Source of the DNA: an uncultured Desulfatiglans sp.
GTDB lineage: Bacteria > Desulfobacterota > DSM-4660 > Desulfatiglandales > Desulfatiglandaceae
Length of the DNA: 64,000 nt
Reading direction: 5' to 3'
Assembly (NCBI GenBank): GCA_900498135.1
Contig: LR026961.1
Coordinates: 936,532 to 1,000,531, forward strand
In this document: piece by piece, positions 56,187 to 64,000 of the stretch
How the letters are laid out: each line of letters opens with the position of its first letter
Numbering within the stretch: the stretch's first letter is position 1
Translations under genes and position numbers: made by a program
The notes under the pieces: generated by a model
Database searches by the model: none
Told to the model about the DNA's origin: nothing
Seen by the model: the letters and a program-made list of their open reading frames with translations, nothing else

Positions 56187-56358
56187 GCATCTGCCGGAGC
56201 GGCCGATCAGACCGGCCCTGCAGAGGGAAAAGGACCGGAGATTCAAAGCGCAGGAATAAAACCTGCGGGAGAACAAGGCCAACGGTTGAATGGAAGAAGA
56301 CCGCCTTTGAAGCCTGGCGGCCTCCCGGGCCAAAAAGACCCTCTTCTCCGTAGAAGGC

Positions 56359-57336
56359 TCAAAAAGGAAGTCCGAGACGCTCCAGGCAGCTGACGGGGGA
56401 GGTCAGGAGGGCGTCGATCCCGGTCAGTCTGCGGACTGCTTCCCTGCAGGCCGCGTGGGCTTCTTCGATCGTCACCCGGTCGAACCGGACGGTGTCCCCC
56501 GGCCTTGCCTGCGCAATCCGGGAAAGGTCCGGCGAGATCACCGTGGCGATCTTCGTGTAACCCCCCATCGTCTGCTCCACCAGCAGCACGATGGGACGGC
56601 CGTCCGGCGGCACCTGCACGTTGCCCGGCAGGGACGGCTCCGAGACGATGCTCTGCGGGGCCCCCTCATCGCGCCGGATCGGCGGGCCGTGCATCCGGCA
56701 TCCCATCCTGTCGGTCTGCGGGGTGACCTGGAAGACCGCCTCGAAAAAGAGATCCAGGGACCCTTGGAAACATTCGTCTTGGGGCCCCGGCACCGCCCGA
56801 AGCCTGACCGTACGCCCGTAGACCGGCGGGTCCGGTAACCTGCGCGCCCGCTTCAGCAGCTCTCCCGCGCCCCGCGCGATCCGATCGCCTTTTCGGAGAG
56901 GTCTTCCTTCGGTGCCACCCAGCCGGCCGTTCAAACAGGTGGACCGGCTGCCCAGGACCACCGGCACATCGATCCCGCCGGTCACCGCCAGATAGCCGCG
57001 GCAGCCGCTCCGAGCCTGTCCAATCCGCACCACGTCCCCCCTGCCGACCCTCACGGTGCGCCAGCACGGGGCGGGGGTCCCGTTCACGGTCCACGCCATG
57101 TCGGCGCCGGTCACCGCAAGATCGACCTCGTCTAGCACCTGGAGGTGTGGACCCGCAAACGTCATTTCGAGGGCCGCAGCTGCTGCCGGGTTGCCCACGA
57201 GCCGGTTCGCCACCCGATAGGCGAAGGGGTCGAGCGCCCCCGAGAGCGGGACCCCCATGTGCAGGAAGCGGCCCCGGCCAGCATCCTGGACCGTGGTCAG
57301 GGGGCCGGGGGCGATGACCTCGAAGACGATCGTCAT
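56359..57336 (-). CDS. pxpC: 5-oxoprolinase subunit PxpC
   Basis: A 325-residue biotin-dependent-carboxylase-like (KipA/PxpC) protein. The N-terminal P-G-P-L-T-T-V-Q-D-A-G-R motif, then G-A-L-D-P-F-A-Y-R-V-A-N-R-L-V-G-N and the G-G-Y-T-K-I-A-T-V segment are family hallmarks. Its start overlaps the stop of pxpB by 4 bases. PxpA, PxpB and PxpC together form an ATP-dependent 5-oxoprolinase that turns pyroglutamate into glutamate, an old damage-repair pathway. It ends the - strand operon. Confidence 0.93.
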   Translation of the reverse strand: MTIVFEVIAPGPLTTVQDAGRGRFLHMGVPLSGALDPFAYRVANRLVGNPAAAAALEMTFAGPHLQVLDEVDLAVTGADMAWTVNGTPAPCWRTVRVGRGDVVRIGQARSGCRGYLAVTGGIDVPVVLGSRSTCLNGRLGGTEGRPLRKGDRIARGAGELLKRARRLPDPPVYGRTVRLRAVPGPQDECFQGSLDLFFEAVFQVTPQTDRMGCRMHGPPIRRDEGAPQSIVSEPSLPGNVQVPPDGRPIVLLVEQTMGGYTKIATVISPDLSRIAQARPGDTVRFDRVTIEEAHAACREAVRRLTGIDALLTSPVSCLERLGLPF

Positions 57337-58043
57337 CTCTGTTCACCCCCCGCGATCGCCTCGAATTCCTCCTGCGAGATGGGGAAAAACCGGATCCGAT
57401 CGCCGGCACGGTAGACGAAGGGATCCGTACGTTCCGGGGCGAAAAGCCTCAGAGGCGTGCGTCCAATGATCCGCCAGCCTCCGGGCATCTCGAGCGGGTA
57501 GGCGCCCGTCTGGTCCCCGGCGATCCCGATCGATCCGGCCGGGACCCGCGTGCGCGGGGTCTCGAGCCTCGGGGTGTGCAACCGATCGTCCAGTCCCCCC
57601 AGGTAGCAGAATCCGGGCGCAAACCCGATGGCATAGATGGGATAGGATCGAGCGGTGTGAAGGAGGATGACCTCGTCCTCCGAGAGGCCGTGACCAGCGG
57701 CGACAAAAGCGATATCCGGACCGAACACGCCCCCGTAGCAAACCGGGATTTTCACGGTCCGAGCTGTCTCATCCGCCGCAAAATCCGGCAATTTTTCGAG
57801 CTCCAGGACGTGCCGCTTCAAGACGGCCGGCCCGCTTTTGCAAGGGTCGTACAGGATGCAGAGGGAGCGGTAGGCGGGGATGACGGCTTCGACACCGTCG
57901 GGCAAGGATGCTTGAAGCAGCGCGGTCATCCTGCGGACCTTCGCATTCACGGAGAGGTCCACCCCGTCCCCGTACTCGACCAGAAGCCCGCGATCGCCGC
58001 TGACCCTGAACTGGGCCGTCTCATAGAGCACGCCAACCATCAC
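57333..58043 (-). CDS. pxpB: 5-oxoprolinase subunit PxpB
   Basis: A 236-residue KipI/PxpB family protein. Signatures include G-D-R-G-L-L-V-E-Y-G-D, I-P-V-C-Y-G-G and G-F-A-P-G-F-C-Y-L-G-G-L, then P-R-T-R-V-P-A-G-S-I-G-I-A. It follows pxpA after 24 bases and overlaps pxpC. In Bacillus the KipI relative inhibits a sporulation kinase; the pairing with pxpA and pxpC here favours the oxoprolinase role. Confidence 0.93.
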   Translation of the reverse strand: MMVGVLYETAQFRVSGDRGLLVEYGDGVDLSVNAKVRRMTALLQASLPDGVEAVIPAYRSLCILYDPCKSGPAVLKRHVLELEKLPDFAADETARTVKIPVCYGGVFGPDIAFVAAGHGLSEDEVILLHTARSYPIYAIGFAPGFCYLGGLDDRLHTPRLETPRTRVPAGSIGIAGDQTGAYPLEMPGGWRIIGRTPLRLFAPERTDPFVYRAGDRIRFFPISQEEFEAIAGGEQR

Positions 58044-58067
58044 CTTCGCCCCATGAAAGGCTTCGCC

Positions 58068-58853
58068 TCAAACCCACTCCGCCATGGCAGCCACCTCGAT
58101 CCCCTCCGACTCGAGCCCCCTGCGAATGCCCGCAACCATCTCCGCAGCGGCCGGATTGTCGCCGTGCACGCAAAGCGTTTGAGCCTCCATCGCAACGGTG
58201 CTCCCGTCGAACGCCGCGACCCTGCCCTCCTTGACCAGGGTGAGGGCCCGGTCAAGCACCTCCTGCGGATCGAGGATGACAGCCCCGGGCAACCGCCTCG
58301 AAACCAGCGCGCCTTCCGGGGTGTAAGCCCGGTCGGGAAAGGCCTCGAAAACCACCCGGACCCCTTCCTCGTGCCCGATGCGCGCCATCGCCTCGGCACG
58401 CCCGCCGGCCGGGGCCACCATCAGAACCTCCCTATCCAGGGCGGCGACGGCCCCCGCCAAGACCCGCAGGATGTCGAGATTTCCCGCCGCCATGTTGTAG
58501 AGCCCCCCGTGCGGTTTCACATGCTGGAGACGCATGCCGTACAGACGGCAAAACGCCTCCATCGCGCCAACCTGATAGATCACGTAGTCTCTGATCTCAT
58601 CCAGGCTGCAATCCATGTTCCGGCGACCGAAGCCGAGCAGATCCGGGAACCCCGGATGGGCACCTATCCCGACGCGGTGGCGCCGGGCCAGCTGGATCGT
58701 CCGGTTCATGACGCCCGGATCGCCCGCGTGGAAACCGCAGGCGATGTTGGCGGAGGTGATGTAGCACATGACATCGGCGTCCATCCCGAGGGTATAGGCC
58801 CCGAAGCTTTCCCCCATATCACAGTTGATGTCGATCTTGTCGGTCATCGCCAT
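58068..58853 (-). CDS. pxpA: 5-oxoprolinase subunit PxpA (LamB/YcsF family)
   Basis: A 261-residue protein from the ATG at 58853 (58847 is also possible; neither has a strong ribosome site). The LamB/YcsF signature I-D-I-N-C-D-M-G-E-S-F-G-A-Y opens it, with A-N-I-A-C-G-F-H-A-G-D-P near residue 50 and V-K-P-H-G-G-L-Y-N near 125. It is the first gene of the pxpABC operon and lies 111 bases from the end of the AsmA gene on the same strand. Confidence 0.93.
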   Translation of the reverse strand: MAMTDKIDINCDMGESFGAYTLGMDADVMCYITSANIACGFHAGDPGVMNRTIQLARRHRVGIGAHPGFPDLLGFGRRNMDCSLDEIRDYVIYQVGAMEAFCRLYGMRLQHVKPHGGLYNMAAGNLDILRVLAGAVAALDREVLMVAPAGGRAEAMARIGHEEGVRVVFEAFPDRAYTPEGALVSRRLPGAVILDPQEVLDRALTLVKEGRVAAFDGSTVAMEAQTLCVHGDNPAAAEMVAGIRRGLESEGIEVAAMAEWV

Positions 58854-58964
58854 GCCGCCGGCTCGATGGAAAAGGTTGCAGTCGGCCCGGCGAAACCGGC
58901 CCGGAGAACACCGCACATCCTGCGCCGGAAACCCCCGTCGCCCCTGTTTCGCCCGTGGTCCCGT

Positions 58965-61115
58965 TCATCTGCCCAACAGGCGATCAAGCAGTTTCCCTGC
59001 CTGATCGACCATCCCGTCGATGAGTTCTTTCGGCGTGCCGGCATCTTCCCTGACCGGCACCCCAGCTTCCGCCGCCCGCACGGCCGCCAGACACGGGTTT
59101 TCGGAGCCGGCGGCGCCGGTGGCCAGAGCGGCGGCAATCCCGGCCGGCCCGAAAAGGAGCGAGCCGCCAACGGCCTTTCCCACCACCCAGGCCGTTTCAT
59201 GAACATCGAAACGGACGGCGGGCTTCTTCAGGGTGCCGCCCACCTTGAACGGCCGGGTCAGTTGCCCGATGGTGATCCCCACTTTGCCGAGGCCGGGCAC
59301 CGAGAGGCCCGATTTCGGTATGAGGGCGAACTCGAGATCAAGGGTTTCATAGCGCAGATTCACCTGCCCCTCCCCTACGAGGCTCGTGACATCCGTATCC
59401 AGGACCAGCGCGGTGCTGCGCGCGAGCCCCCCTGTCACGAGAAACCCTGCCACCAGGCAGTTGAAGTCCGTGGTGGATCGGGGCCTTCGGGCCGGATCCA
59501 CCACCTGCATGAGGCTCTGAACGACATCGGCCCCCCAGAAGTCGACGCCTGACGAATCGATCCGCCCTGCGCCCATCACCAGGGAGACCTTCCCATCGAG
59601 GCCCGCCATGATCTCGGCAAACGACGCGCCCTGGCCCTGCAGATCGAGGTCCGCGTCGAGTTCGCCCTCCAGTGACGGCTTCTCCCCCAACTTCTTGAGC
59701 ATCCGCGACACATCGAGCTTCGTGACCTTGCACAGCGCGTCAAGCACAATCCCGCGCTCCGCAGCCTTGAAATGGAACCGGCCGGTAACCGAGCCCGCTT
59801 CCGTATCCGCCTTCAGGTCTTCGATCCGGAGACGCCCGTCCGAGAGCTGGACCTGCGCACCCAGATACGTAAACGCCCACTTGGGCATGAACACGTTCTT
59901 GAAGGCGCAGTTCAGATCCAGGATCAGCCAGGACGGGATGGGGATCCGGATCGCCTCCGAGGAAAAGACGCGCCCGCCGCCGGCTGCATCTCGGCTCCCG
60001 GAAGCCCCCGCCCCGGGCTTCGAGGCGTCCGCCTCCCTTTTCGAGATAAAAGGCCTCAGATCCAAACGCTCCGACGACAGCGCCCCTTCGATGGACGGGA
60101 TGGGCCCGTTCGTATCGAGCTCCAGTTCGCCCTCGAGCGTATTCTCCGCGAGCCTCATATGCAGGCCCGAGATTCGATACCGGCCCTCCGCAACATCACC
60201 GATCTCGAAACGCCCTTCGAACGGTCCCGGCCAACCGGTCATCCCCGGAGACCCGACAAACGGCAGCGACTCGAGGGCCTCACCGTGGAAGGAGACCGTG
60301 AACCGCCCCCCGCGGATATGGAATACATCCTCCATCTCCCCCTCGATCGAGATCGCGGCCCCGCCGAAAAGCCCCTCCAGACGAACATCCCAAGGCCTCT
60401 TCGGATCTGTCAGGGCCGGCAGCCCCCCCGTGCGGCCCTTGAGCTCGAAACGATGTCCTTCATAGTCTCCACTCGCTTCCAGGTCGATGTTGGCGTCCAT
60501 GCCACCGCTCCGCGCCTCGAAACGCTCCAGCCGAAGGGTGTGCACGGCGCCCTCGGGCCCGCTCCGGTAAACGACAACCCCGTCAACCACTTCGACATCC
60601 TTGAATCCAAAGGCCGGAAACCGCTGAGCACCCCGCTCGACGGCGCCATCCGACCGGGCCGGCTGACCGGCCCCCTCCTCCGTCGTACTTACAGGACCTG
60701 AATCGCTGCCGGTCCCGGGTCCGGCGCCGCCTGGCGCTCGAGGCCCAGGGGGCGAGCTTCTATCGACATGGAACTGCGGCTCGACCAACTGGAGGCGTTT
60801 GACCTCCAGGACATCCTTCAGCAGAGGCAGCAAGGCGATCTGGATCTCGCAGCGCTTGACCCTCAGCAGGCCCGCTTCGGAATCTTCGCCAAAATCACCG
60901 AAACGCACCTCCTCGAGGACGATGACGGGTGAAAAACCGACCTCGACCGCCAGCGGCTTTTCGATCAGAAGGTCCCTGCCGGTCGATTTCTTGACGGCCT
61001 GGACGATCCTGGGCCTGAGCCGATCGTAGTCGTACGTCGCGGCAAAGATATAGACAGCGACGACAAGCAGGACGATCAGCGCCGCGAAAATGCCCAGCAA
61101 CCATTTCCAACGCAT
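58965..61115 (-). CDS. AsmA family protein
   Basis: A 716-residue envelope protein starting at the ATG 61115, with AAAGGAGGAGG directly upstream. Residues 5-27 are a single membrane helix, followed by Y-D-Y-D-R-L-R-P-R-I and K-K-S-T-G-R-D-L, the AsmA N-terminal signature. The long beta-rich region and the C-terminal AsmA_2-type part (V-D-F-W-G-A-D-V-V, N-C-L-V-A-G-F) fit proteins that carry phospholipids across the periplasm. A Ser/Pro/Gly-rich linker lies near residue 120. The last 60 residues include G-K-A-V-G-G-S-L-L-F-G-P. The annotated frame upstream of 61115 is noncoding. Confidence 0.88.
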   Translation of the reverse strand: MRWKWLLGIFAALIVLLVVAVYIFAATYDYDRLRPRIVQAVKKSTGRDLLIEKPLAVEVGFSPVIVLEEVRFGDFGEDSEAGLLRVKRCEIQIALLPLLKDVLEVKRLQLVEPQFHVDRSSPPGPRAPGGAGPGTGSDSGPVSTTEEGAGQPARSDGAVERGAQRFPAFGFKDVEVVDGVVVYRSGPEGAVHTLRLERFEARSGGMDANIDLEASGDYEGHRFELKGRTGGLPALTDPKRPWDVRLEGLFGGAAISIEGEMEDVFHIRGGRFTVSFHGEALESLPFVGSPGMTGWPGPFEGRFEIGDVAEGRYRISGLHMRLAENTLEGELELDTNGPIPSIEGALSSERLDLRPFISKREADASKPGAGASGSRDAAGGGRVFSSEAIRIPIPSWLILDLNCAFKNVFMPKWAFTYLGAQVQLSDGRLRIEDLKADTEAGSVTGRFHFKAAERGIVLDALCKVTKLDVSRMLKKLGEKPSLEGELDADLDLQGQGASFAEIMAGLDGKVSLVMGAGRIDSSGVDFWGADVVQSLMQVVDPARRPRSTTDFNCLVAGFLVTGGLARSTALVLDTDVTSLVGEGQVNLRYETLDLEFALIPKSGLSVPGLGKVGITIGQLTRPFKVGGTLKKPAVRFDVHETAWVVGKAVGGSLLFGPAGIAAALATGAAGSENPCLAAVRAAEAGVPVREDAGTPKELIDGMVDQAGKLLDRLLGR

Positions 61116-61442
61116 CGAACCTCCTCCTTTTCCGGCTCCGCCCTGCAGACCCTCCCGATTCCCGGTCAGGGCTTGCGCGGAGATCTGGTTCATGATAATT
61201 TTATACACCCTGTGGATGGTTTTGAAAACACTCGATGCGATTTGGACGGGGTGGCTGAACGAACGGTCGCAGGGATCGATGGACCAACGGACTCGCATGA
61301 GCCTCGATGGTTCCGAGAAATCTAAAGCCCGGCCAGGCCTGCAGGATGCCGGCTGCTGACGATCCGATCGGCGGCCGACCGACCGGAGCGCTTCCAGGAA
61401 CCATCCTGACGCCTTTGCCGCCTGCAACGTGAAGGAGGGGCC
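61116..61442. other. Divergent region between the AsmA and fdhD genes
   Basis: No gene is supported. A possible - strand promoter lies at 61200-61228. AAGGAGG directly before the TTG of fdhD is the only strong + strand signal. Confidence 0.5.
61200..61228 (-). promoter_or_regulatory. Possible promoter of the AsmA-type gene
   Basis: On the - strand TTTTCA (61228-61223) and TATAAA (61205-61200) are 17 bases apart, giving a leader of about 78 bases. The -35 box matches consensus at 4 of 6 bases. Confidence 0.4.
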
Positions 61443-62258
61443 TTGACTGCAAACACGATTCCGCTGAGGGTACAGCTGCGGGAAGGAAGAGAAAACGGGG
61501 AAGCACGGTTGGACATGATCCGGGAAGAACCGCTGTCCATCCGGGTCCAGGGCCAGCCTTACGCCGTCGTCATGCGGACACCGGGGGACGAACAAGAGCA
61601 CGCCGCCGGCTTCTGCCTCGCCGAGGGCATTCTGGACCGGCCGGCTGACATCGAAACCCTCGCCTCCTGTGAAGGGGAGCAGACCAACGTGGTAACCCTG
61701 ACCGTCACCCCTTCACGGCTGCGGATCATCAGGCCCATCCTCGAACGCCGGGGCTTCCTCAGCCAGTCGAGCTGCGGCATCTGCGGGAAAGAGCTCATCC
61801 AGGACCTCTCCCAGGTGGTGCACGTCCTCCCGGACGGACCGAAGCTCGACCTTCAAAAGGCCCGCAGCTGTCTCGACACCCTGAAGGACCACCAGACCCT
61901 TTATCGGCTGACGCGCGCCGCCCACGCCGCCGCCCTTTACGACGCATCCTTCGAGCGTTTGGCCATGGCCGAGGATGTCGGGCGCCACAACGCCCTGGAC
62001 AAGGCGATCGGAAAACTGTTTTTGCAGGGGACCCTCGATCGAGCCAAGCTTCTGGTGCTCTCCTCCCGCATCAGCTACGAACTGGTCCAGAAGGCGGCCC
62101 GGGGCGGCATCCCTTTCATCCTGGCGGCCTCCCGGCCGACGGCCCTGGCCGTCGATCTGGCCCGGTCCCTCAACATGACCCTGGCCTCGCCGTCGCGTGA
62201 ATCCGGTATCTATATCTATTGCGGCTCCGGTCGTGTGTTGCCAAGCGACGCACCCTGA
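61443..62258 (+). CDS. fdhD: Formate dehydrogenase accessory sulfurtransferase FdhD
   Basis: A 271-residue protein that carries sulfur from a cysteine desulfurase to the molybdenum cofactor of formate dehydrogenase. The sulfur-carrying pair is S-C-G-I-C-G-K near residue 112, and E-H-A-A-G-F-C-L-A-E-G-I and D-V-G-R-H-N-A-L-D-K are family motifs. The start is TTG at 61443 with AAGGAGG 4 bases before it. The formate dehydrogenase itself is not in this window. It converges with the Hdr genes and shares their terminator. Confidence 0.93.
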   Translation: MTANTIPLRVQLREGRENGEARLDMIREEPLSIRVQGQPYAVVMRTPGDEQEHAAGFCLAEGILDRPADIETLASCEGEQTNVVTLTVTPSRLRIIRPILERRGFLSQSSCGICGKELIQDLSQVVHVLPDGPKLDLQKARSCLDTLKDHQTLYRLTRAAHAAALYDASFERLAMAEDVGRHNALDKAIGKLFLQGTLDRAKLLVLSSRISYELVQKAARGGIPFILAASRPTALAVDLARSLNMTLASPSRESGIYIYCGSGRVLPSDAP

Positions 62259-62340
62259 TTACTTCCAGGCCTGGTCGGAGCGGAAGGGACACAACCCGCA
62301 GAAGGCCTTCATCCCGCAAGATTCACGCCATGCCTGGCGC

Positions 62341-62381
62341 GTCATAAAAAAAGGCGCCCGAAGGCGCCCTTTTTTTATGAC
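62341..62381. terminator. Bidirectional terminator between fdhD and the Hdr operon
   Basis: GTCATAAAAAAAGGCGCC, loop CGAA, then GGCGCC-C-TTTTTTTATGAC forms a near-perfect inverted repeat with runs of A and T on both sides. It can end transcripts from both strands: 83 bases after the fdhD stop and 6 bases after the MvhD-type stop. Confidence 0.92.
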
Positions 62382-62386
62382 GGGTC

Positions 62387-63223
62387 CTATTTCTCTTTGC
62401 CTTTTCTGACGATTTTTCTCTTCTCCTCCGGGATCGGCGGCGGTACGGGCTCGCCGACGAGCTTCTGCACCGCGCCGAAGCGCGGGGGGCAGACCTCGTA
62501 GCAGGTCCCGCACTTGATGCACTTGTCCTGGTCGATCACATGGATCAGGTTCTTCCCCCCGATGATCGCCTCGGCCGGGCAGCGCCTGAAGCACGTCATA
62601 CACGCCTGGCACTTCTCCGGGTCGATGTAGTAGGAGGCCACGTCGCGGAACAGCTCCTCGATCTCCTCCCGGGTGTAGAACCCTTCGTACTCCGCCTTGT
62701 TCGTCAGACGGTGTTCGAGCTTCTCCCGCTTCACCACCTTGATGTAGGGAATCAGCTTCCGGACCGCATCGAGCTTCTCCTTCAGCTGCGCAGGGTCCAG
62801 GCCCTCCCCTTCGCCGATCGGGCCCAGCTCCTTGATCGTCCGGCTGAAATCCGTCATGTACTCCGCAAAGGGGATTCCGTCCCCGGCCGACATGAACTTG
62901 ATCCGCAGCCGCTCCGGATTCAGCCCGATGTGCTCCATGATCCGTTTGCACAGCAGCACCATGCTCAGCGTATGGTAGTTCCCGTGCGTGATGTAGTTGC
63001 ATTCGCCTAAATGACAGCCGCCTATGAACACTCCGTCCTGTCCGTTCGAGAAGGCCCTGAGCACAAACTCCAGATCCACCCTGCCCGAGCACATGACGCG
63101 AATCAGCCTGATCTCATTCGAATATTGTAGTCTGGAAACTCCAGCCATGTCAGCGGCGCCGTACGCTCACCAGTGGCATACAAACCCGAGCATCCTGGGC
63201 TTAAATTTGGCCCCTGCACTCAT
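62387..63223 (-). CDS. Selenocysteine-containing MvhD/HdrA-associated iron-sulfur protein (hydrogenase delta-type), C-terminal ferredoxin domain
   Basis: A 278-residue protein if the in-frame TGA at 63169-63167 is read as selenocysteine. The start is ATG 63223, with GGGGTGAG and AAGGA upstream. Residues 1-45 then give F-V-C16-H-W-U19-A-Y-G-A-A-D, followed by C45, C70 and C75, the cluster ligands of MvhD; other members have C-x-x-C here. Two [4Fe-4S] motifs follow: C205, C208, C211, C215 and C235, C238, C241, C245. A stem-loop fits a bacterial SECIS 22-35 bases after the TGA. Ending the gene at 63148 would cut off two ligands. MvhD proteins pass electrons to HdrA, whose gene lies 54 bases upstream. 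BamF of class II benzoyl-CoA reductase is a known Sec member of this family. Confidence 0.88.
63132..63169 (-). promoter_or_regulatory. Candidate SECIS element and selenocysteine UGA
   Basis: TGA occupies 63169-63167 on the - strand. The stem CTGG (63144-63141), loop AGTTT (63140-63136) and stem CCAG (63135-63132) put the apical loop 27 bases after the TGA, inside the 16-37 range of bacterial SECIS, with a G-T in the loop. The lower stem is weak. Confidence 0.6.
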
Positions 63224-63277
63224 TCCTTCTCACCCCCTTCGCCGCTCATCCCGGCGTTGCCTGGTTTTTCGATCATC

Positions 63278-64000
63278 CTACACATCTCCAACCGCCGCAT
63301 CCATCTGCGGCAGGCCCTCTTCCTCCGGTATCGCCGCATCGATCTGGCTGATGATCTCCTCGTCCGTAAAGTGCTTCAGCCGGATCGCCCCGGTCGGACA
63401 CGCCGCGTTGCACAGCCCGTCCCCCTTGCACAGCACCGGGTTGACCACCGCCTTCTGACCCTGGCGCGTATCCCGGAACTCGATCGCTCCATAGGTGCAA
63501 GCCGCAAGGCACGCCCCGCACCCCATGCACTTCTTCTCCTCCACCTCGCACACCGCACCCGACACCGTCACGATGTCGTGCGAGAGCAGGGTCAGCGCCC
63601 GGCCCGCGGCCCCGTAAGCCTGGTTGATCACCTCCGGGATGTGCTTCGGGTAGTGCGCCGTGCCGCACAGGTACACGCCCTGCGTCGAAAACTCCACCGG
63701 CCGCAATTTGACGTGCGCCTCCTTGAAAAAATCATCCGGACCGAGCGAGATCTTGAACTGCCGCGACAGCTCCTCCGCCCCGGCCGCAGGGATCACCGCC
63801 GCCGACAGCGTGAGGTAGTCCGCATCGATCGCCAACTCCTCCCCGAGGATCGGGTCGGGCACCACCACCCGCACCACCTTCCGGCCCCCTTCCTCGGCCT
63901 CGCTCACCTGCGGCTTCTGCTCCGGCTCCCACCGGATGAACTTCACGTCCCGGTTCGACGCCTCCCGGTAATAATCCTCCCGGAACCCGTAGGTCATCAT
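63278..64000 (-). CDS. hdrA: HdrA-type heterodisulfide reductase iron-sulfur/FAD subunit, C-terminal part
   Basis: The last 240 residues; the N-terminus lies beyond 64000 and the ATG at the edge is internal. The FAD-domain end reads G-V-Y-L-C-G-T-A-H-Y-P-K-H-I-P-E-V-I-N-Q-A-Y-G-A-A-G-R-A, a firm HdrA hallmark. It then has a ferredoxin domain C-M-G-C-G-A-C-L-A-A-C, and a second motif C-K-G-D-G-L-C-N-A-A-C-P where Asp stands for the usual second Cys. HdrA is the flavin subunit that bifurcates electrons between ferredoxin and another acceptor. It is followed by the Sec-containing MvhD-type gene in the same direction. No HdrB/C is visible. Confidence 0.9.
   Translation of the reverse strand: MMTYGFREDYYREASNRDVKFIRWEPEQKPQVSEAEEGGRKVVRVVVPDPILGEELAIDADYLTLSAAVIPAAGAEELSRQFKISLGPDDFFKEAHVKLRPVEFSTQGVYLCGTAHYPKHIPEVINQAYGAAGRALTLLSHDIVTVSGAVCEVEEKKCMGCGACLAACTYGAIEFRDTRQGQKAVVNPVLCKGDGLCNAACPTGAIRLKHFTDEEIISQIDAAIPEEEGLPQMDAAVGDV

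Noticed and set aside
58965..61601. 878-residue version of the AsmA protein
   Set aside because: AAAGGAGGAGG and the AsmA membrane helix mark the start at 61115; the upstream part is low-complexity translation of the intergenic region.
62387..63148. The MvhD-type gene as a 253-residue protein that starts at ATG 63148
   Set aside because: The frame continues upstream through a TGA with a conserved C-x-x-U motif, a better start and a ribosome site; the ATG at 63148 lacks one.

Overview
The window reads as a chromosomal segment of a GC-rich anaerobic bacterium, most likely a Desulfobacterota (former Deltaproteobacteria) that respires anaerobically and uses aromatic acids. The reasons are an HdrA/MvhD pair with an in-frame TGA that fits selenocysteine, a 2-oxoacid:ferredoxin oxidoreductase, a group-3 type cytoplasmic NiFe hydrogenase, two TRAP transporters, and a three-subunit hydroxylase whose FAD subunit carries the extra iron-sulfur loop of 4-hydroxybenzoyl-CoA reductase. 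The taxonomic call is inference. No rRNA, tRNA, CRISPR array, phage or complete insertion sequence was seen.

Layout. 1-12.6 kb: housekeeping and mixed genes (K+/H+ antiporter with RCK subunit end, six-hairpin-like protein, HerA-like ATPase, GNAT, MFS transporter plus DUF1786 protein, entericidin-like lipoprotein, ligA, a globin-PsiE fusion, a lipoprotein). 12.7-15.7 kb: TRAP transporter 1 on the + strand. 15.7-28.3 kb: a long - strand block. Read in transcription order it holds a PAS histidine kinase and NtrC-type regulator, a consensus sigma-54 promoter, a 4-hydroxybenzoyl-CoA-reductase-like FAD, 2Fe-2S and Mo subunit set, a phenylacetate-CoA-ligase-like enzyme, TRAP transporter 2, and a small response regulator. 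This looks like one regulated module for import, CoA activation and reductive dehydroxylation of an aromatic acid. 28.6-34.3 kb: adenine deaminase, a cold-shock gene, and a minor-pilin operon. 34.3-39.1 kb: a HydB-cNMP-HydG-HydD-HydA hydrogenase operon. 39.8-49 kb: thioesterase, mutM, M48 protease, MFS, a pabA-pabB-pabC folate operon and an acyl-CoA dehydrogenase. 49-52.5 kb: a large secreted adhesin-like protein with a second sigma-54 promoter. 53.4-56.2 kb: korDABC-type operon. 56.3-58.9 kb: pxpABC 5-oxoprolinase. 59-64 kb: AsmA protein, fdhD, then the convergent Hdr genes.

Two results stand out. First, the MvhD-type gene at 62387-63223 is intact only if the TGA at 63167-63169 is read as selenocysteine in a C-x-x-U motif; an ordinary ORF call starts 75 bases too late and loses two cluster ligands. 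Second, a dispersed element of about 175-230 bp with terminal inverted repeats GTTTCCATCCGGAAATG occurs in at least four intergenic places. One copy is flanked by a 6-bp direct repeat, TAATTG, so it behaves like a small non-autonomous transposon (MITE).
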